In this document: positions 17,990 through 30,414 of the stretch, piece after piece
Layout of the letters: every line of letters begins with the position of its first letter
Position numbering within the stretch: position 1 is the first letter of the stretch
DNA from: Pseudomonas sp. H9
Lineage (GTDB): Bacteria; Pseudomonadota; Gammaproteobacteria; Pseudomonadales; Pseudomonadaceae
Assembly (NCBI RefSeq): GCF_004353925.1
Contig: NZ_SMOK01000003.1
Span: forward strand, 186,001 to 250,000
Direction: 5' to 3'
Length of the DNA stretch: 64,000 bases
The notes under the pieces: generated by a model
Told to the model about the DNA's origin: nothing
Databases searched by the model: none
What the model saw: only the letters and a program-made list of their open reading frames with translations
Translations under genes and position numbers: made by a program

Positions 17990-20401
17990 TCAATCGCGGG
18001 ACGGCCCGGGGGCGATGACTTCGCGCGAGCCGTTGGTGTTCATGGCGGTGACCACACCGGCCATTTCCATCGCTTCGATCATCCGCGCAGCACGGTTGTA
18101 GCCGATCTTCAGCTTGCGCTGTACAGCGGAGATGGACGCACGGCGGCTTTCCAGCACGAATTGTACGGCTTCATCGTACAGCGCGTCAGTTTCGGCATCG
18201 TCGCCGTCACCACCACCGCCGCCACCGTCAAAACCGCTACCGGCTTCTTCGACGCCATTGAGGATGTCGTCGTTGTAGTCCGGTGCGCCGCGCAGCTTCC
18301 ACGCCTCGACCACACGGTGGACTTCGTCGTCAGACACAAAGGCACCGTGGACACGAATCGGCAGGCTGGTGCCCGGCGGCATGTAGAGCATGTCACCATG
18401 ACCGAGCAGTTGCTCGGCACCGCCCTGGTCGATAATGGTCCGCGAGTCGATCTTGCTCGACACCTGGAACGCCATCCGGGTCGGGATGTTGGCCTTGATC
18501 AGGCCGGTGATCACGTCCACCGACGGCCGCTGAGTCGCGAGAATCAGGTGGATACCAGCCGCCCGCGCTTTCTGGGCGATCCGGGCGATCAGCTCTTCGA
18601 CCTTTTTGCCGACGATCATCATCATGTCGGCGAACTCATCGACCACCACCACGATAGTCGGCAAGGTTTTCAGCAGCGGCGGCACGTCGTCCATGCTTTC
18701 GCGCTTGAACATCGGGTCGTAGATCGGCTCACCCGCCTCTTCGGCGTCTTTGATCTTGCGGTTGAAGCCAGCCAGGTTACGTACGCCCATGGCAGCCATC
18801 AGTTTATAACGGCGCTCCATCTCGGCCACGCTCCAACGCAGGGCGTTGGCGGCATCTTTCATGTCGGTGACGACCGGGCACAGCAGGTGCGGAATGCCTT
18901 CGTAGATCGACAGCTCAAGCATTTTCGGGTCGATCATGATCAGCTTGGCGTCTTCCGGGCCCGACTTGAACAGGATCGACAGGATCATGGCGTTCACACC
19001 CACCGACTTACCGGAACCGGTGGTACCCGCTACCAGCAAGTGCGGCATCTTGGCGAGGTCGGTGATGACCGGCTTGCCACCGATATCGTGCCCCAACGCC
19101 ATGGTGACCGGCGACTTGGCTTCATCGTATTGCGGCGACGACAGCACTTCGGAGAAGCGCACAATCTGGCGGTCTTCGTTGGGAATCTCGATACCAACAG
19201 TGGTTTTGCCCGGAATCACTTCAACCACCCGCACACTGGTCACGGCCAGCGAGCGCGCCAGGTCTTTGGCCAGGTTGGCGATACGGCTGACTTTCACACC
19301 GGCCGCGGGCTGAATTTCGTAACGGGTAATCACCGGGCCTGGGTGAATGGAGTCCACCGAGACTTCAACACCGAATTCCTTGAGCTTGATCTCCAGCAGG
19401 TGGCCGACACCGGCCAGGGACTCAGGCGAATAATTGACCTGTTTCTTCTCGGCAGGATCAAGGATCGAGATCGACGGCAAGGTGCCTTCAATGGCGCTAT
19501 CGACAAACAGCGGTGCCTGTTTTTCCTTCTGCACGCGTTTGCTCGGCTCGGGCGCCTTGGCAGGTGCCGGCATGATCACTGGCGCCGGTTGTTGCGCGCG
19601 TTCGGCCACATGTTTAGTCAGGGCCTGGTCGCGCTCGATGATGCGCTCCTTGGCTTTTGCCTGTTCGCGGCGATCCGGCACCACCGGGGCCACCACGTCC
19701 TGAACCTGTTCATCGACTTCACGCAACTGTGCCACCAGGCGCTTGCGCTCGTTGCGCGCAGCCCACCAACGGTTGGCAGCGCCCTGGAACAGCTCAAACA
19801 AGTCGAGGGTGATCTTGCCGGTGACATCCATGACCTTGAACCACGACAGATCGGTAAACACCGTCAGGCCGAACAGGAACAGGGCAATGAACATCAGGGT
19901 GCTGCCCTGTACGTTCAGGGCGTTTTTGGCCAGATCGCCCAGGCTTTCACCCAATGCGCCGCCAGCAGAAGCAGGCAGACTGGCCGCTGAATGGAAGTGA
20001 ATATGCGCCAGGGCCGCGCCCGACAGCACCAGAAACACCAGGCCAATCAAGCGCCAGGAGAACAGCCAACCGCTCCACTGCCAGGGCTGATGACGCTCAC
20101 GGAAGATCTGCCAGGTCTTGATCGCCAGCAACAGCGGAAAGATGTAGGCGAAATAGCCGAGCACCATGAACAGCACGTCGGCGAAGTAGGCACCGGCACG
20201 CCCGGCGGCATTCTGCACCTGTTCGACGTTGCTGGTATGGCTGAAACCCGGATCGGACTGGTCGTAGGTCAGCAGCGCCATCCACAAATACAGGCACAGC
20301 GCCCCCATGGCGATTAGCGCGCCTTCCTTGAGGCGATAATGCAACTGCTGGCGCCAAAGCGGCACAGGCAAGGGATTCGGTGTTGCGGTGGATTTCTTCA
20401 A
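17990..20401 (-). CDS. ftsK: DNA translocase FtsK
   Basis: An 803-residue septal DNA pump. The N-terminal 180 residues hold four membrane segments (for example [20 protein letters not shown]). A short linker (about 240-330) leads to the motor domain with Walker [13 protein letters not shown] near residue 480 and Walker [12 protein letters not shown] near 590. The C-terminal gamma winged helix (about 740-800: [22 protein letters not shown]) reads KOPS sites and activates XerCD. It pairs with lolA and rarA downstream on the same strand. Confidence 0.97.
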   Translation of the reverse strand: MKKSTATPNPLPVPLWRQQLHYRLKEGALIAMGALCLYLWMALLTYDQSDPGFSHTSNVEQVQNAAGRAGAYFADVLFMVLGYFAYIFPLLLAIKTWQIFRERHQPWQWSGWLFSWRLIGLVFLVLSGAALAHIHFHSAASLPASAGGALGESLGDLAKNALNVQGSTLMFIALFLFGLTVFTDLSWFKVMDVTGKITLDLFELFQGAANRWWAARNERKRLVAQLREVDEQVQDVVAPVVPDRREQAKAKERIIERDQALTKHVAERAQQPAPVIMPAPAKAPEPSKRVQKEKQAPLFVDSAIEGTLPSISILDPAEKKQVNYSPESLAGVGHLLEIKLKEFGVEVSVDSIHPGPVITRYEIQPAAGVKVSRIANLAKDLARSLAVTSVRVVEVIPGKTTVGIEIPNEDRQIVRFSEVLSSPQYDEAKSPVTMALGHDIGGKPVITDLAKMPHLLVAGTTGSGKSVGVNAMILSILFKSGPEDAKLIMIDPKMLELSIYEGIPHLLCPVVTDMKDAANALRWSVAEMERRYKLMAAMGVRNLAGFNRKIKDAEEAGEPIYDPMFKRESMDDVPPLLKTLPTIVVVVDEFADMMMIVGKKVEELIARIAQKARAAGIHLILATQRPSVDVITGLIKANIPTRMAFQVSSKIDSRTIIDQGGAEQLLGHGDMLYMPPGTSLPIRVHGAFVSDDEVHRVVEAWKLRGAPDYNDDILNGVEEAGSGFDGGGGGGDGDDAETDALYDEAVQFVLESRRASISAVQRKLKIGYNRAARMIEAMEMAGVVTAMNTNGSREVIAPGPSRD

Positions 20402-20746
20402 AACGCGTCTATTCCTGCGCTCAATGCGCGTCCAACAGTGATTGACCTAATTGAACAGTCAACAAACCACTACTTTTAACATTACTGCCCGCCTACCGCT
20501 ATGGCGGCACGCCAGAAACCAGCGTAAACGGGGGCCAATTTCCTATATCGCAATTTGAGCACGCATTTTCTTTTGTGACAAAGGCTTATGCGGTGTTTTT
20601 ACTCAGGTGTGACAACAAAGGGCCGTGCAAGTTGCTTTAACAGCATCGCGGGGCAGGCCCGCTCCCACCGAACCTGTAGGAGCGGGCTTGCCCCGCGATG
20701 CCCTTTCAGGCAATGCTGCCCTACCCTCCCCTGCACGTAGACCACA
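20402..20746. other. Divergent intergenic region between ftsK and aat
   Basis: About 345 bases. The half next to ftsK is AT-richer and should hold the ftsK promoter. The part nearer aat contains an inverted REP pair (20645-20699). No gene or known RNA is seen. Confidence 0.6.
20645..20699. repeat. Inverted REP pair
   Basis: Two facing REP copies, the left with GGCAGGCCCG (one base differing from consensus) and the right exact, separated by seven bases. It stands 47 bases before the aat start, unusual because most copies here follow gene ends. Confidence 0.85.
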
Positions 20747-21427
20747 ATGCTGACCTGGCTGAACCGTGACTCCCTGACCTTCCCGCCACTGGAAAAAGCC
20801 CTGCGCGACCCCAACGGCTTGTTGGCTGCCGGTGGCGACCTCAGCGCCGAGCGGCTGGTACAGGCTTACCGCCACGGCTGCTTCCCCTGGTATCAGGATG
20901 GCCAACCGATCCTGTGGTGGTCGCCCGATCCGCGTACTGTGCTGTTCCCCGACGAGCTGCACGTTTCACGCTCGCTGCGCAAATTCATCCGCCAGGGCCA
21001 CTACCAGGTGAGCTTCGACCAGGACTTTGCCGCAGTGATCAAAGCCTGCGCCGCGCCGCGCGACTACGCCGACGGCACCTGGATCACCGACAGCATGCAG
21101 AAGGCCTATCTCACACTGCATCAACAAGGTTTTGCCCACTCCGTTGAAGTGCGCCGGAACGGTGAACTGGTCGGCGGCCTGTACGGCCTGGCCATGGGCC
21201 GGCTGTTTTTCGGCGAGTCGATGTTCAGCCGCGCCGACAACGCCTCCAAAGTTGGCTTCGTGCACCTGGTCGAGCACTTGCAGCAAGCCGGCTTCGTGCT
21301 GATCGACTGCCAAATGCCGACCGACCACCTGCACAGCCTGGGCGCCCGCGCCATTGCCCGGGCAACGTTTGCCGAATACTTGCAACGCTACTTGGACCAA
21401 CCCAACAGCGCCACCTGGGTTTGTTAG
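20747..21427 (+). CDS. aat: Leucyl/phenylalanyl-tRNA-protein transferase
   Basis: A 226-residue enzyme that adds Leu or Phe from aminoacyl-tRNA to proteins with N-terminal Lys or Arg, making them targets of ClpS-ClpAP. The family core [20 protein letters not shown] and ILWWSPDPR lies at about residues 25-60, and [19 protein letters not shown] near 145-165. Together with bpt, clpA and clpS within 5 kb it makes a complete N-degron recognition set. Confidence 0.96.
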   Translation: MLTWLNRDSLTFPPLEKALRDPNGLLAAGGDLSAERLVQAYRHGCFPWYQDGQPILWWSPDPRTVLFPDELHVSRSLRKFIRQGHYQVSFDQDFAAVIKACAAPRDYADGTWITDSMQKAYLTLHQQGFAHSVEVRRNGELVGGLYGLAMGRLFFGESMFSRADNASKVGFVHLVEHLQQAGFVLIDCQMPTDHLHSLGARAIARATFAEYLQRYLDQPNSATWVC

Positions 21428-21484
21428 GCGAGTTTTCCCAGCTGGCTTACACTTAAATCTAAAGCACCTCCCGAGGGGTTGATC

Positions 21485-22192
21485 ATGACAGAGTTGGCGC
21501 GGTTGAAGTTCTATGCCACTCAGCCCCATTCCTGCAGCTACCTGCCAGACGAGCAAGCCACCACGCTGTTCCTCGATCCGAGCCAGCCAATGGACGTGAA
21601 AGTCTACGCAGACCTGTCGGAAATGGGCTTCCGGCGCAGCGGCGACCACCTGTACCGCCCGCACTGCCAGAACTGCAACGCTTGCGTACCGGCGCGAATC
21701 CCGGCTGGTCGCTTCCTGCCCAATCGCCAGCAAAAACGCATCATCAAGCGCAACGCCGATTTGAGCGTCAGCGCCGCGCGCCCGGCGTTCAAGGAAGAAT
21801 ACTTCGAGCTTTATCGGCGCTACATCGAACAACGCCACGCTGACGGCGATATGTACCCACCCAGCCGCGACCAGTTCTCCACCTTCCTGGTCCGCGACCT
21901 GCCGTTCTCACGCTTCTACGAGTTCCGCCTGGGCGGCCGCCTGCTTGCTGTCGCCGTCACCGACTTGCTGCCCAATGGTCTTTCAGCGGTGTACACCTTC
22001 TACGACCCCGATGAAGAGCGACGCAGCCTGGGGCGCTATGCCATTCTCTGGCAGATTGCCGAAACCCTCCACCTGGGCCTGGATGCGGTGTATCTCGGTT
22101 ACTGGATCAAGAACTGCAAAAAGATGAATTACAAGACTCAGTATCGCCCCATCGAGCTGCTGATCAATCAACGCTGGGTAACGTTGAACTGA
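21485..22192 (+). CDS. bpt: Aspartate/glutamate leucyltransferase (Bpt)
   Basis: A 235-residue homologue of eukaryotic arginyl-transferases that adds Leu to N-terminal Asp or Glu. The N-terminal Cys set (SCSYL and later [14 protein letters not shown], about 13-70) and the [14 protein letters not shown] segment are typical of Bpt/Ate. The C-terminal [20 protein letters not shown] is the family end. The start [10 protein letters not shown] at 21485 follows GAGGGG; an ATG six bases earlier is less well spaced. It follows aat by 57 bases and is likely co-transcribed. Confidence 0.94.
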   Translation: MTELARLKFYATQPHSCSYLPDEQATTLFLDPSQPMDVKVYADLSEMGFRRSGDHLYRPHCQNCNACVPARIPAGRFLPNRQQKRIIKRNADLSVSAARPAFKEEYFELYRRYIEQRHADGDMYPPSRDQFSTFLVRDLPFSRFYEFRLGGRLLAVAVTDLLPNGLSAVYTFYDPDEERRSLGRYAILWQIAETLHLGLDAVYLGYWIKNCKKMNYKTQYRPIELLINQRWVTLN

Positions 22193-22296
22193 AATCCTTG
22201 GCTTGAAGGCCATTTTTCGGGCACAATGCACGCCACTTTTTTTGCCTGGCGCAGTTGTGCACCGGGCCATTAACTGGATACCGAGGGCTTTACTGC

Positions 22297-22515
22297 ATGT
22301 CGAAAGAAGACAGCTTCGAAATGGAAGGCACTGTCGTCGACACCCTGCCCAACACCATGTTCCGTGTGGAGTTGGAAAACGGGCACGTCGTTACCGCGCA
22401 TATCTCTGGCAAAATGCGCAAGAACTACATTCGTATTCTGACCGGTGACAAGGTCCGCGTCGAACTGACGCCTTATGACCTGAGCAAAGGGCGCATCACC
22501 TACCGCGCTCGCTAA
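22297..22515 (+). CDS. infA: Translation initiation factor IF-1
   Basis: A 72-residue S1/OB-fold protein that binds the ribosomal A site during initiation. [20 protein letters not shown] and the end GRITYRAR are near-invariant. Its start at 22297 gives the exact family length. It sits between bpt and clpA, with a strong terminator right after its stop. The gene order aat-infA-clpA is shared with E. coli. Confidence 0.97.
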
Positions 22516-22526
22516 GCTGCACCAAC

Positions 22527-22557
22527 AAAAACGCCCGGCATTTGCCGGGCGTTTTTG
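22527..22557 (+). terminator. Terminator after infA
   Basis: Arms ACGCCCGGC and GCCGGGCGT around ATTT, flanked by AAAA and TTTTT. Confidence 0.9.
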
Positions 22558-22573
22558 TTTAGCCTTGAAAAGT

Positions 22574-22632
22574 ATCGCGGGGCAAGCCCGCTCCCACAGA
22601 GTGACCACTGTGGGAGCGGGCTTGCCCCGCGA
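22574..22632. repeat. Inverted REP pair
   Basis: Two facing REP copies with about 12 bases between the conserved arms, between convergent infA and clpA. Inner flanks CACAGAGTGACCACTGTG extend the palindrome. Confidence 0.85.
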
Positions 22633-22638
22633 AGGCTA

Positions 22639-24909
22639 TTACGCCATCTCAGCCGTCGTCTCGAAGTCGAACACCAGCTCGCCATCACGAATGTCGATGT
22701 GCACCACGCCACCGTGCTCGGCCAGCTCACCAAACAAGATCTCTTCAGCCAGTGGCCGCTTGATCTTGTCCTGGATCAGCCGTGCCATTGGCCGTGCGCC
22801 CATCTGAGCATCGTAGCCACCGGCTGCCAGCCAACTGCGCGCCGCATCGCTGACTTCCAGCAGTACGCGCTTGTCTTCCAGCTGTGCCTGCAGCTCGATG
22901 AGGAACTTGTCCACCACGCTCTTGATCGTCTCGTGGCTGAGGCGACCAAACTGGATGATGGTGTCCAGACGGTTACGGAACTCCGGCGTGAAGCTCTTCT
23001 TGATCACTTCCATGGCATCGGAAGAGTGATCTTGCTGGGTAAAGCCGATCGAGGCTCGCGCAGCGGTTTCAGCACCGGCGTTGGTGGTCATAATGACAAT
23101 GACGTTGCGGAAATCCGCCTTGCGCCCGTTGTTGTCGGTCAGGGTACCGTGATCCATAACCTGCAGCAGCAGGTTGAAGACTTCCGGGTGGGCCTTCTCA
23201 ATCTCGTCGAGCAGCAATACGCAATGCGGTTGCTTGGTGATGGCCTCAGTGAGCAAACCTCCCTGGTCGAAACCGACATAACCTGGAGGTGCACCGATCA
23301 AACGCGACACGGTGTGACGCTCCATGTACTCAGACATGTCGAAGCGCACCAACTCGACCCCCAGGGCCTTGGCCAACTGGCGGGCCGCTTCGGTTTTACC
23401 GACACCGGTAGGCCCGGCGAACAGGAATGAACCGACGGGCTTGTCAGGCGATTTCAGGCCAGCACGCGATAGCTTGATGGCTGTCGCCAGCGAGTCGATG
23501 GCGGCATCCTGACCGAACACCGTCAGCTTCAGATCACGCTCAAGGTTACGCAACAGCTCCTTGTCGGAACTGGTGACGTGCTTTGGCGGAATCCGCGCAA
23601 TTTTCGCGACGATGTCTTCAACTTGCGCAACATCGATACGCTTGACGCGCATCTCCACCGGCTGGAGGCGCTGATAGGCACCAGCTTCGTCGATCACATC
23701 GATGGCCTTGTCCGGCATGTGGCGGTCGTTGATGTAACGCGCCGCCAGCTCGGCAGCGGCACGCAGGGCCTCATCACTGTATTCGATATTGTGATGCGAC
23801 TCGAAACGGCCCTTGAGCCCGCGCAGGATCCCCACGGTGTCTTCCACCGATGGCTCGCTGACATCCACCTTCTGGAAGCGCCGCGCCAAGGCACGATCCT
23901 TCTCGAAAATGCCGCGAAATTCCTGGAAGGTCGTCGAGCCGATGCAACGGATTTCACCCGACGACAGCAGCGGCTTGAGCAGGTTGGAGGCATCCATCAC
24001 GCCACCGGACGCCGCACCGGCACCGATGATGGTATGAATCTCATCGATGAACAGGATTGCCTGCGGGCGTTTGCGTAGTTCATTGAGCAGCGCCTTGAAG
24101 CGCTTCTCGAAATCACCCCGGTATTTAGTACCGGCCAGCAGTGCCCCCAGGTCCAGGGAGTAGACCACGCTCTGCGCCAGCAGATCGGGGACTTGCCCAT
24201 CGACGATACGCTTGGCCAGCCCCTCGGCAATGGCGGTTTTGCCGACACCGGCCTCACCGACCAGCAGCGGATTGTTTTTGCGCCGACGCGCGAGAATCTG
24301 CGCTACGCGCTCAACTTCGAGCTCACGCCCCACCAGCGGGTCGATACGCCCTTGACGGGCCTGCTCGTTGAGGTTGCTGGCATAGGCGTCCAGCGGATTG
24401 CCAGACGAGGAGGTTTCGCCTCCATCTTCGTCCTGCATGTCCTGCTCGCCTTCGGAGTGCTCACCATGGCCCGGCACCTTGGAGATACCGTGGGCGATGT
24501 AGTTGACCACATCGATGCGTGCCACGCTCTGCTGCTTGAGCAGAAACACCGCCTGGCTTTCCTGTTCGCTGAAAATCGCTACCAGTACATTGGCGCCAGT
24601 GACTTCGCGTTTGCCCGAGCTCTGGACATGGAAGACTGCGCGCTGCAATACACGCTGGAAGCCCAGGGTTGGCTGGGTTTCACGGTCCTCGTCATGCACG
24701 GGGATCAACGGCGTGGTGGAGTCAATGAACTCCTGCAGGTCGTGTTTGAGTTTGTCGAGGTTCGCGCCGCAGGCGCGCAAAACGGTCGCGGCGGCCTCAT
24801 TATCCAATAGCGCCAGCAGCAGGTGCTCGACGGTCATGAACTCATGACGTTTCGAGCGCGCCTCCTTGAAGGCCAGATTGAGGGTGACTTCGAGCTCGCG
24901 GTTTAACAT
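22639..24909 (-). CDS. clpA: ATP-dependent Clp protease ATP-binding subunit ClpA
   Basis: A 756-residue two-ring AAA+ unfoldase for ClpP. The N-domain (about 1-145: [19 protein letters not shown]) binds ClpS. The first ATPase domain has Walker [10 protein letters not shown] near residue 214, the second GPTGVGKTE near 495. An IGF-type loop for ClpP docking can be placed near residue 615 (ASIGFTQQD). GAGGTGAAGC precedes the ATG. Encoded just downstream of clpS, as in E. coli. Confidence 0.97.
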   Translation of the reverse strand: MLNRELEVTLNLAFKEARSKRHEFMTVEHLLLALLDNEAAATVLRACGANLDKLKHDLQEFIDSTTPLIPVHDEDRETQPTLGFQRVLQRAVFHVQSSGKREVTGANVLVAIFSEQESQAVFLLKQQSVARIDVVNYIAHGISKVPGHGEHSEGEQDMQDEDGGETSSSGNPLDAYASNLNEQARQGRIDPLVGRELEVERVAQILARRRKNNPLLVGEAGVGKTAIAEGLAKRIVDGQVPDLLAQSVVYSLDLGALLAGTKYRGDFEKRFKALLNELRKRPQAILFIDEIHTIIGAGAASGGVMDASNLLKPLLSSGEIRCIGSTTFQEFRGIFEKDRALARRFQKVDVSEPSVEDTVGILRGLKGRFESHHNIEYSDEALRAAAELAARYINDRHMPDKAIDVIDEAGAYQRLQPVEMRVKRIDVAQVEDIVAKIARIPPKHVTSSDKELLRNLERDLKLTVFGQDAAIDSLATAIKLSRAGLKSPDKPVGSFLFAGPTGVGKTEAARQLAKALGVELVRFDMSEYMERHTVSRLIGAPPGYVGFDQGGLLTEAITKQPHCVLLLDEIEKAHPEVFNLLLQVMDHGTLTDNNGRKADFRNVIVIMTTNAGAETAARASIGFTQQDHSSDAMEVIKKSFTPEFRNRLDTIIQFGRLSHETIKSVVDKFLIELQAQLEDKRVLLEVSDAARSWLAAGGYDAQMGARPMARLIQDKIKRPLAEEILFGELAEHGGVVHIDIRDGELVFDFETTAEMA

Positions 24910-24939
24910 AGCTTCACCTCATACCCAAGTGGTCGGCGA

Positions 24940-25302
24940 TTAACCGTCCTTCTCGATTTCACAGAGTAGCGGATGCTGGCTTTCCCTTGCGTATTGGTTG
25001 ACCTGCATGGCCTTGGTCTCGGCAATGTCACGGGTAAACAATCCGCATACTGCCCGTCCTTCGGTATGGACGGCTAGCATGACCTTGGTCGCCAGCTCGC
25101 GATTCAGGTTAAAAAACACCTCGAGCACTTCGACGACGAAATCCATCGGTGTGTAGTCATCGTTAAACAAAACCACCTTATACATTGGTGGCGCCTGCAG
25201 GGCCGGCTTGGCCTCCTGTACCGCCAGGCCAGAACCATCGTCCTCATGCGATTGCGGGCGATCCTGATTGAATGTTAGTCGAATCTGGCTATGTGCATGC
25301 AT
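24940..25302 (-). CDS. clpS: ClpS adaptor of the N-degron pathway
   Basis: A 120-residue adaptor that binds N-terminal Leu, Phe, Trp and Tyr and hands the protein to ClpA. The core [23 protein letters not shown] (about 38-60) is the ClpS signature, with the NDDYTPM substrate pocket. Start MHAHSQIRL at 25302 is chosen; a start at 25350 adds 16 unsupported residues. It is divergent from cspD, the same arrangement as in enteric bacteria. Confidence 0.95.
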   Translation of the reverse strand: MHAHSQIRLTFNQDRPQSHEDDGSGLAVQEAKPALQAPPMYKVVLFNDDYTPMDFVVEVLEVFFNLNRELATKVMLAVHTEGRAVCGLFTRDIAETKAMQVNQYARESQHPLLCEIEKDG

Positions 25303-25527
25303 GGAAAGAATTTCATCATTTCGACAGGTTGGATTATGGATTGACTGCACAGGCGACGCAGAACAGCCGACACCTCACCTTGACTATCGGCAAAACGGTG
25401 TTACAACCAATAAGAACCCACCGTGTTGGATAAAGATCCGCGCAGTCAACCAGAATTTTCGCAGGTTCATATGCGGATGGAGTGGATGATACTCCAGTGA
25501 TGGAGTCCTTTGCAGAGGGATATGAGG

Positions 25528-25782
25528 ATGGCAAGCGGTAAAGTCAAGTGGTTCAACAATGTCAAGGGCTATGGATTCATCATTGAAGACGGGAAAGACG
25601 AGGATTTGTTCGCTCACTTCTCAGCCATCCAGATGGACGGCTATAAAACCCTGAAAGCCGGTCAAGCCGTCAGCTTTGACATTATCCAGGGCCCGAAAGG
25701 CCTACACGCCATCGCAATCGTCCCTACAATCGCTCAATCTACCACCACCCCAAGCACCACTGCTGAAACTGTTCGAGCCTGA
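25528..25782 (+). CDS. cspD: Cold-shock-like protein CspD
   Basis: An 84-residue protein with one cold-shock domain: [14 protein letters not shown] (RNP1) near residues 5-18 and DLFAHFSAI (RNP2) near 29-37. The C-terminal tail is Thr/Ala-rich and long, as in CspD, a stationary-phase inhibitor of DNA replication in E. coli. The ATG at 25528 is spaced eight bases from AGAGGG; the ATG at 25522 is too close. Its position beside clpS also argues for CspD rather than CspA. Confidence 0.9.
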   Translation: MASGKVKWFNNVKGYGFIIEDGKDEDLFAHFSAIQMDGYKTLKAGQAVSFDIIQGPKGLHAIAIVPTIAQSTTTPSTTAETVRA

Positions 25783-25800
25783 CCTTCAAGGCAAAAAAAA

Positions 25801-25834
25801 CCGGCCAGCCCGCAAGGGTTGGCCGGTTTTTTTT
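25801..25834. terminator. Bidirectional terminator between cspD and icd
   Basis: Stem CCGGCCAGCCC / GGGTTGGCCGG with a GCAA loop, flanked by A8 on the left and T8 on the right, so it can end both convergent genes. Confidence 0.88.
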
Positions 25835-25841
25835 GTGCGGC

Positions 25842-27098
25842 TTACATGTGTTTGATCAGCGCCTCGCCGAAACCGGAACTGCCGACCAGGGTGGCGCCAT
25901 CCATCAGACGCTCGAAGTCGTAGGTTACGGTCTTGGCGGCGATCGCGCCGTTGGTGCCCTTGATGATCAGGTCTGCCGCCTCGGTCCAGCCCAGATGGCG
26001 CAGCATCATTTCTGCCGAGAGAATCACTGAGCCTGGGTTGACCTGGTCTTTGCCGGCGTACTTCGGCGCAGTACCGTGGGTCGCTTCGAACATGGCCACG
26101 GTATCCGACAGGTTGGCACCTGGCGCAATACCAATACCACCCACTTCCGCCGCCAGAGCATCGGAGAGGTAGTCACCATTGAGGTTGAGGGTGGCGATCA
26201 CGTCGTATTCAGCCGGACGCAGCAGGATCTGCTGGAGCATGGCGTCGGCGATGGCATCCTTGACGATGACTTCGCGACCGGTTTTCGGGTTTTTGAACTT
26301 CATCCACGGGCCGCCATCAAGCAGCTCAGCGCCGAATTCGTTCTTGGCCACTTCGTAGCCCCAGTCTTTGAAGGCACCTTCGGTGAACTTCATGATGTTG
26401 CCCTTGTGCACGATGGTCAGCGACTTGCGATCATTGTCCACCACGTACTGCAAGGCTTTGCGCACCAGGCGCTGAGTACCTTCTTTCGAAACAGGCTTGA
26501 TGCCGATACCGCAATCCTGATCAAAACGGATCTTGGTTACACCCATTTCCTCTTTCAGGAACTTGATGACCTTGGCGGCTTCCGGAGAACCGGCCTTCCA
26601 CTCGATACCGGCGTAAATGTCTTCGGAGTTTTCGCGGAAAATCACCATGTCGACGTCACCCGGTTTTTTCACCGGGCTGGGCACACCCTGGAACCACACC
26701 ACAGGACGCAGGCAGACATACAGGTCCAACTGCTGGCGCAGGGCAACGTTGAGCGAGCGGATACCACCACCCACTGGCGTGGTCAGTGGGCCTTTGATCG
26801 AGACGACGTAATCTTTGACTGCATCCAGGGTTTCCTGTGGCAGCCAGGTATCCTGGTCGTACACCTGGGTGGCTTTTTCACCGGCGTAGACTTCCATCCA
26901 GGAAATCTTGCGCTTGCCCCCATAGGCTTTTTCTACAGCAGCATCGACCACTTTGATCATGACGGGACTGACGTCTACGCCAATGCCGTCGCCTTCGATG
27001 AACGGGATGATCGGATTATCAGGAACATTGAGAGAATGGTCCGCGTTGACGGTGATTTTGTCGCCGACTGCCGGAACCTTGATTTTCTGGTATCCCAT
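25842..27098 (-). CDS. icd: NADP-dependent isocitrate dehydrogenase (dimeric type)
   Basis: A 418-residue TCA-cycle enzyme converting isocitrate to 2-oxoglutarate. [13 protein letters not shown] near residue 113 contains the Ser that AceK phosphorylates in E. coli, so this is the regulated type. [14 protein letters not shown] near 155 and [27 protein letters not shown] near 325 are family motifs. The gene is divergent from the unrelated monomeric isozyme idh with a 416-base shared regulatory region. No aceK is present in the window. Confidence 0.97.
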   Translation of the reverse strand: MGYQKIKVPAVGDKITVNADHSLNVPDNPIIPFIEGDGIGVDVSPVMIKVVDAAVEKAYGGKRKISWMEVYAGEKATQVYDQDTWLPQETLDAVKDYVVSIKGPLTTPVGGGIRSLNVALRQQLDLYVCLRPVVWFQGVPSPVKKPGDVDMVIFRENSEDIYAGIEWKAGSPEAAKVIKFLKEEMGVTKIRFDQDCGIGIKPVSKEGTQRLVRKALQYVVDNDRKSLTIVHKGNIMKFTEGAFKDWGYEVAKNEFGAELLDGGPWMKFKNPKTGREVIVKDAIADAMLQQILLRPAEYDVIATLNLNGDYLSDALAAEVGGIGIAPGANLSDTVAMFEATHGTAPKYAGKDQVNPGSVILSAEMMLRHLGWTEAADLIIKGTNGAIAAKTVTYDFERLMDGATLVGSSGFGEALIKHM

Positions 27099-27210
27099 GC
27101 TGCACTCCGTTTTTTTTGGTGTGGTACGTCATCTGGATCCCCAGAGCGTAACCCAGTTGCACGGCAACGGGAACCATGCAGGCGAATGCCCTGTAATGGG
27201 GCAGGATCAT

Positions 27211-27227
27211 CTACATCTTTGGTCTAA
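27211..27227 (-). promoter_or_regulatory. 17-nt sequence shared with the aceA upstream region
   Basis: On the minus strand, reading toward icd: TTAGACCAAAGATGTAG. The identical 17 bases occur at 36274-36290 reading toward aceA. Its binding protein is unknown to me. Confidence 0.7.
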
Positions 27228-27245
27228 AAAACACGCTTCGACGTG

Positions 27246-27259
27246 TTGATCTTGATCAA
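27246..27259. promoter_or_regulatory. Perfect Anr/FNR-type site
   Basis: TTGAT-CTTG-ATCAA fits the FNR/Anr consensus TTGAT-N4-ATCAA at all ten positions. It overlaps the -35 area of the idh promoter and lies about 150 bases upstream of icd. Confidence 0.7.
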
Positions 27260-27282
27260 TACGACCAAGGGTTTGGTATACT
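27252..27282 (+). promoter_or_regulatory. Probable idh promoter
   Basis: -10 TATACT at 27277-27282. The best -35, TTGATC at 27252-27257, has a long 19-base spacer and is part of the Anr-type site, so a regulator bound there would interfere with or replace -35 contact. Confidence 0.5.
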
Positions 27283-27445
27283 CCGCCGGTGACCAAAGGG
27301 TCACTTGGGGCGAACCGTCTGGAACGAGACCTGCAGGCCCCGACAAGACTGGGCTGTTACCGCAGTTCAGCCGTTTGACACTCGACTGATGCAATCCACC
27401 ATCACCGCACAGAATCCTCGACCTTCTGCTCATAGATGTGTCTGA

Positions 27446-29740
<2,295 letters not shown>

Positions 29741-29754
29741 GGCCTGAAGCAAAC

Positions 29755-29785
29755 AAAAAACCCCGGCCACGCACCGGGGTTTTTT
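29755..29785 (+). terminator. Terminator after idh
   Basis: CCCCGG / CCGGGG stem with a seven-base loop, A6 before and T6 after. Confidence 0.88.
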
Positions 29786-29793
29786 AGCTTTAG

Positions 29794-29877
29794 GCTGCAA
29801 GCTGCAAGCTGCAAGCTGCAAGCTGCAAGCTGCAAGCCAGAGCATTACACGCTCGGCTTTTACTTGTGGCTTGCAGC
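29794..29877. repeat. Six tandem copies of GCTGCAA plus an inverted copy
   Basis: GCTGCAA is repeated six times without interruption (29794-29835) and followed by GCC. After 29 bases the complement GGCTTGCAGC (29868-29877) pairs with the last unit plus GCC. The block lies between the idh terminator and nudJ. It does not code. Confidence 0.9.
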
Positions 29878-29909
29878 TTTAAACTTACAACTTAGGGAGA
29901 GAATCGACC

Positions 29910-30344
29910 GTGCGACCCCACATCACTGTCGCCACCATCGTCGAAGACCAAGGCCGCTTCCTCATGGTCGAGGAATTCAAGGCCGGCAAGCACGTCTTCA
30001 ACCAACCCGCCGGCCATCTGGAAGCCAACGAAAGCCTGCTGGACGCCGCCCGCCGCGAAACCCTCGAAGAAACTGCCTGGGAGGTCGAACTGACCGGCGT
30101 GGTCGGCATTTACCTTTACACCGCCCCCAGCAACGGCGTGACCTACCAGCGCATCTGCTTTGCCGCACGCCCGCTCAAGCACCATGCCGAGCGAGCACTG
30201 GACAGCGATATCGTCCGCGCCGTGTGGCTGAGCCGCGAAGAACTGCTCAGTGACCCGCAACGCTGGCGCAGCGAACTGGTACCACGCTGCATCGACGACT
30301 ACCTGGCCGGCCCGTTGCACAGCCTGGCGCTGATTCGCAACTGA
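29910..30344 (+). CDS. nudJ: Nudix phosphohydrolase NudJ
   Basis: A 144-residue Nudix hydrolase. The Nudix box runs from Gly35 (GHLEANESLLDAARRETLEE) with Glu41, Arg49-Glu50 and Glu53-Glu54 in place; the last Gly is Ala here. NudJ in E. coli removes phosphate from HMP-PP and nucleoside tri/diphosphates. The order nudJ-mnmA-hflD-purB is the same as in E. coli, which supports the name. AGGGAG precedes the ATG. Confidence 0.85.
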   Translation: MRPHITVATIVEDQGRFLMVEEFKAGKHVFNQPAGHLEANESLLDAARRETLEETAWEVELTGVVGIYLYTAPSNGVTYQRICFAARPLKHHAERALDSDIVRAVWLSREELLSDPQRWRSELVPRCIDDYLAGPLHSLALIRN

Positions 30345-30414
30345 CAGCAACGATGCCTTGACGGCCACAGCCTGATAGAATTGATGTCTTTTTCCAGATA
30401 CACAGCCGGTACCT

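Noticed and set aside
17966..19990. Plus-strand open frame opposite ftsK (674 codons), very rich in His and Arg
   Set aside because: Shadow frame; composition caused by reading the complement of FtsK codons.
29794..29877. Tandem repeats considered as a CRISPR array
   Set aside because: The unit is seven bases with no spacers, and no cas gene is present in the window.
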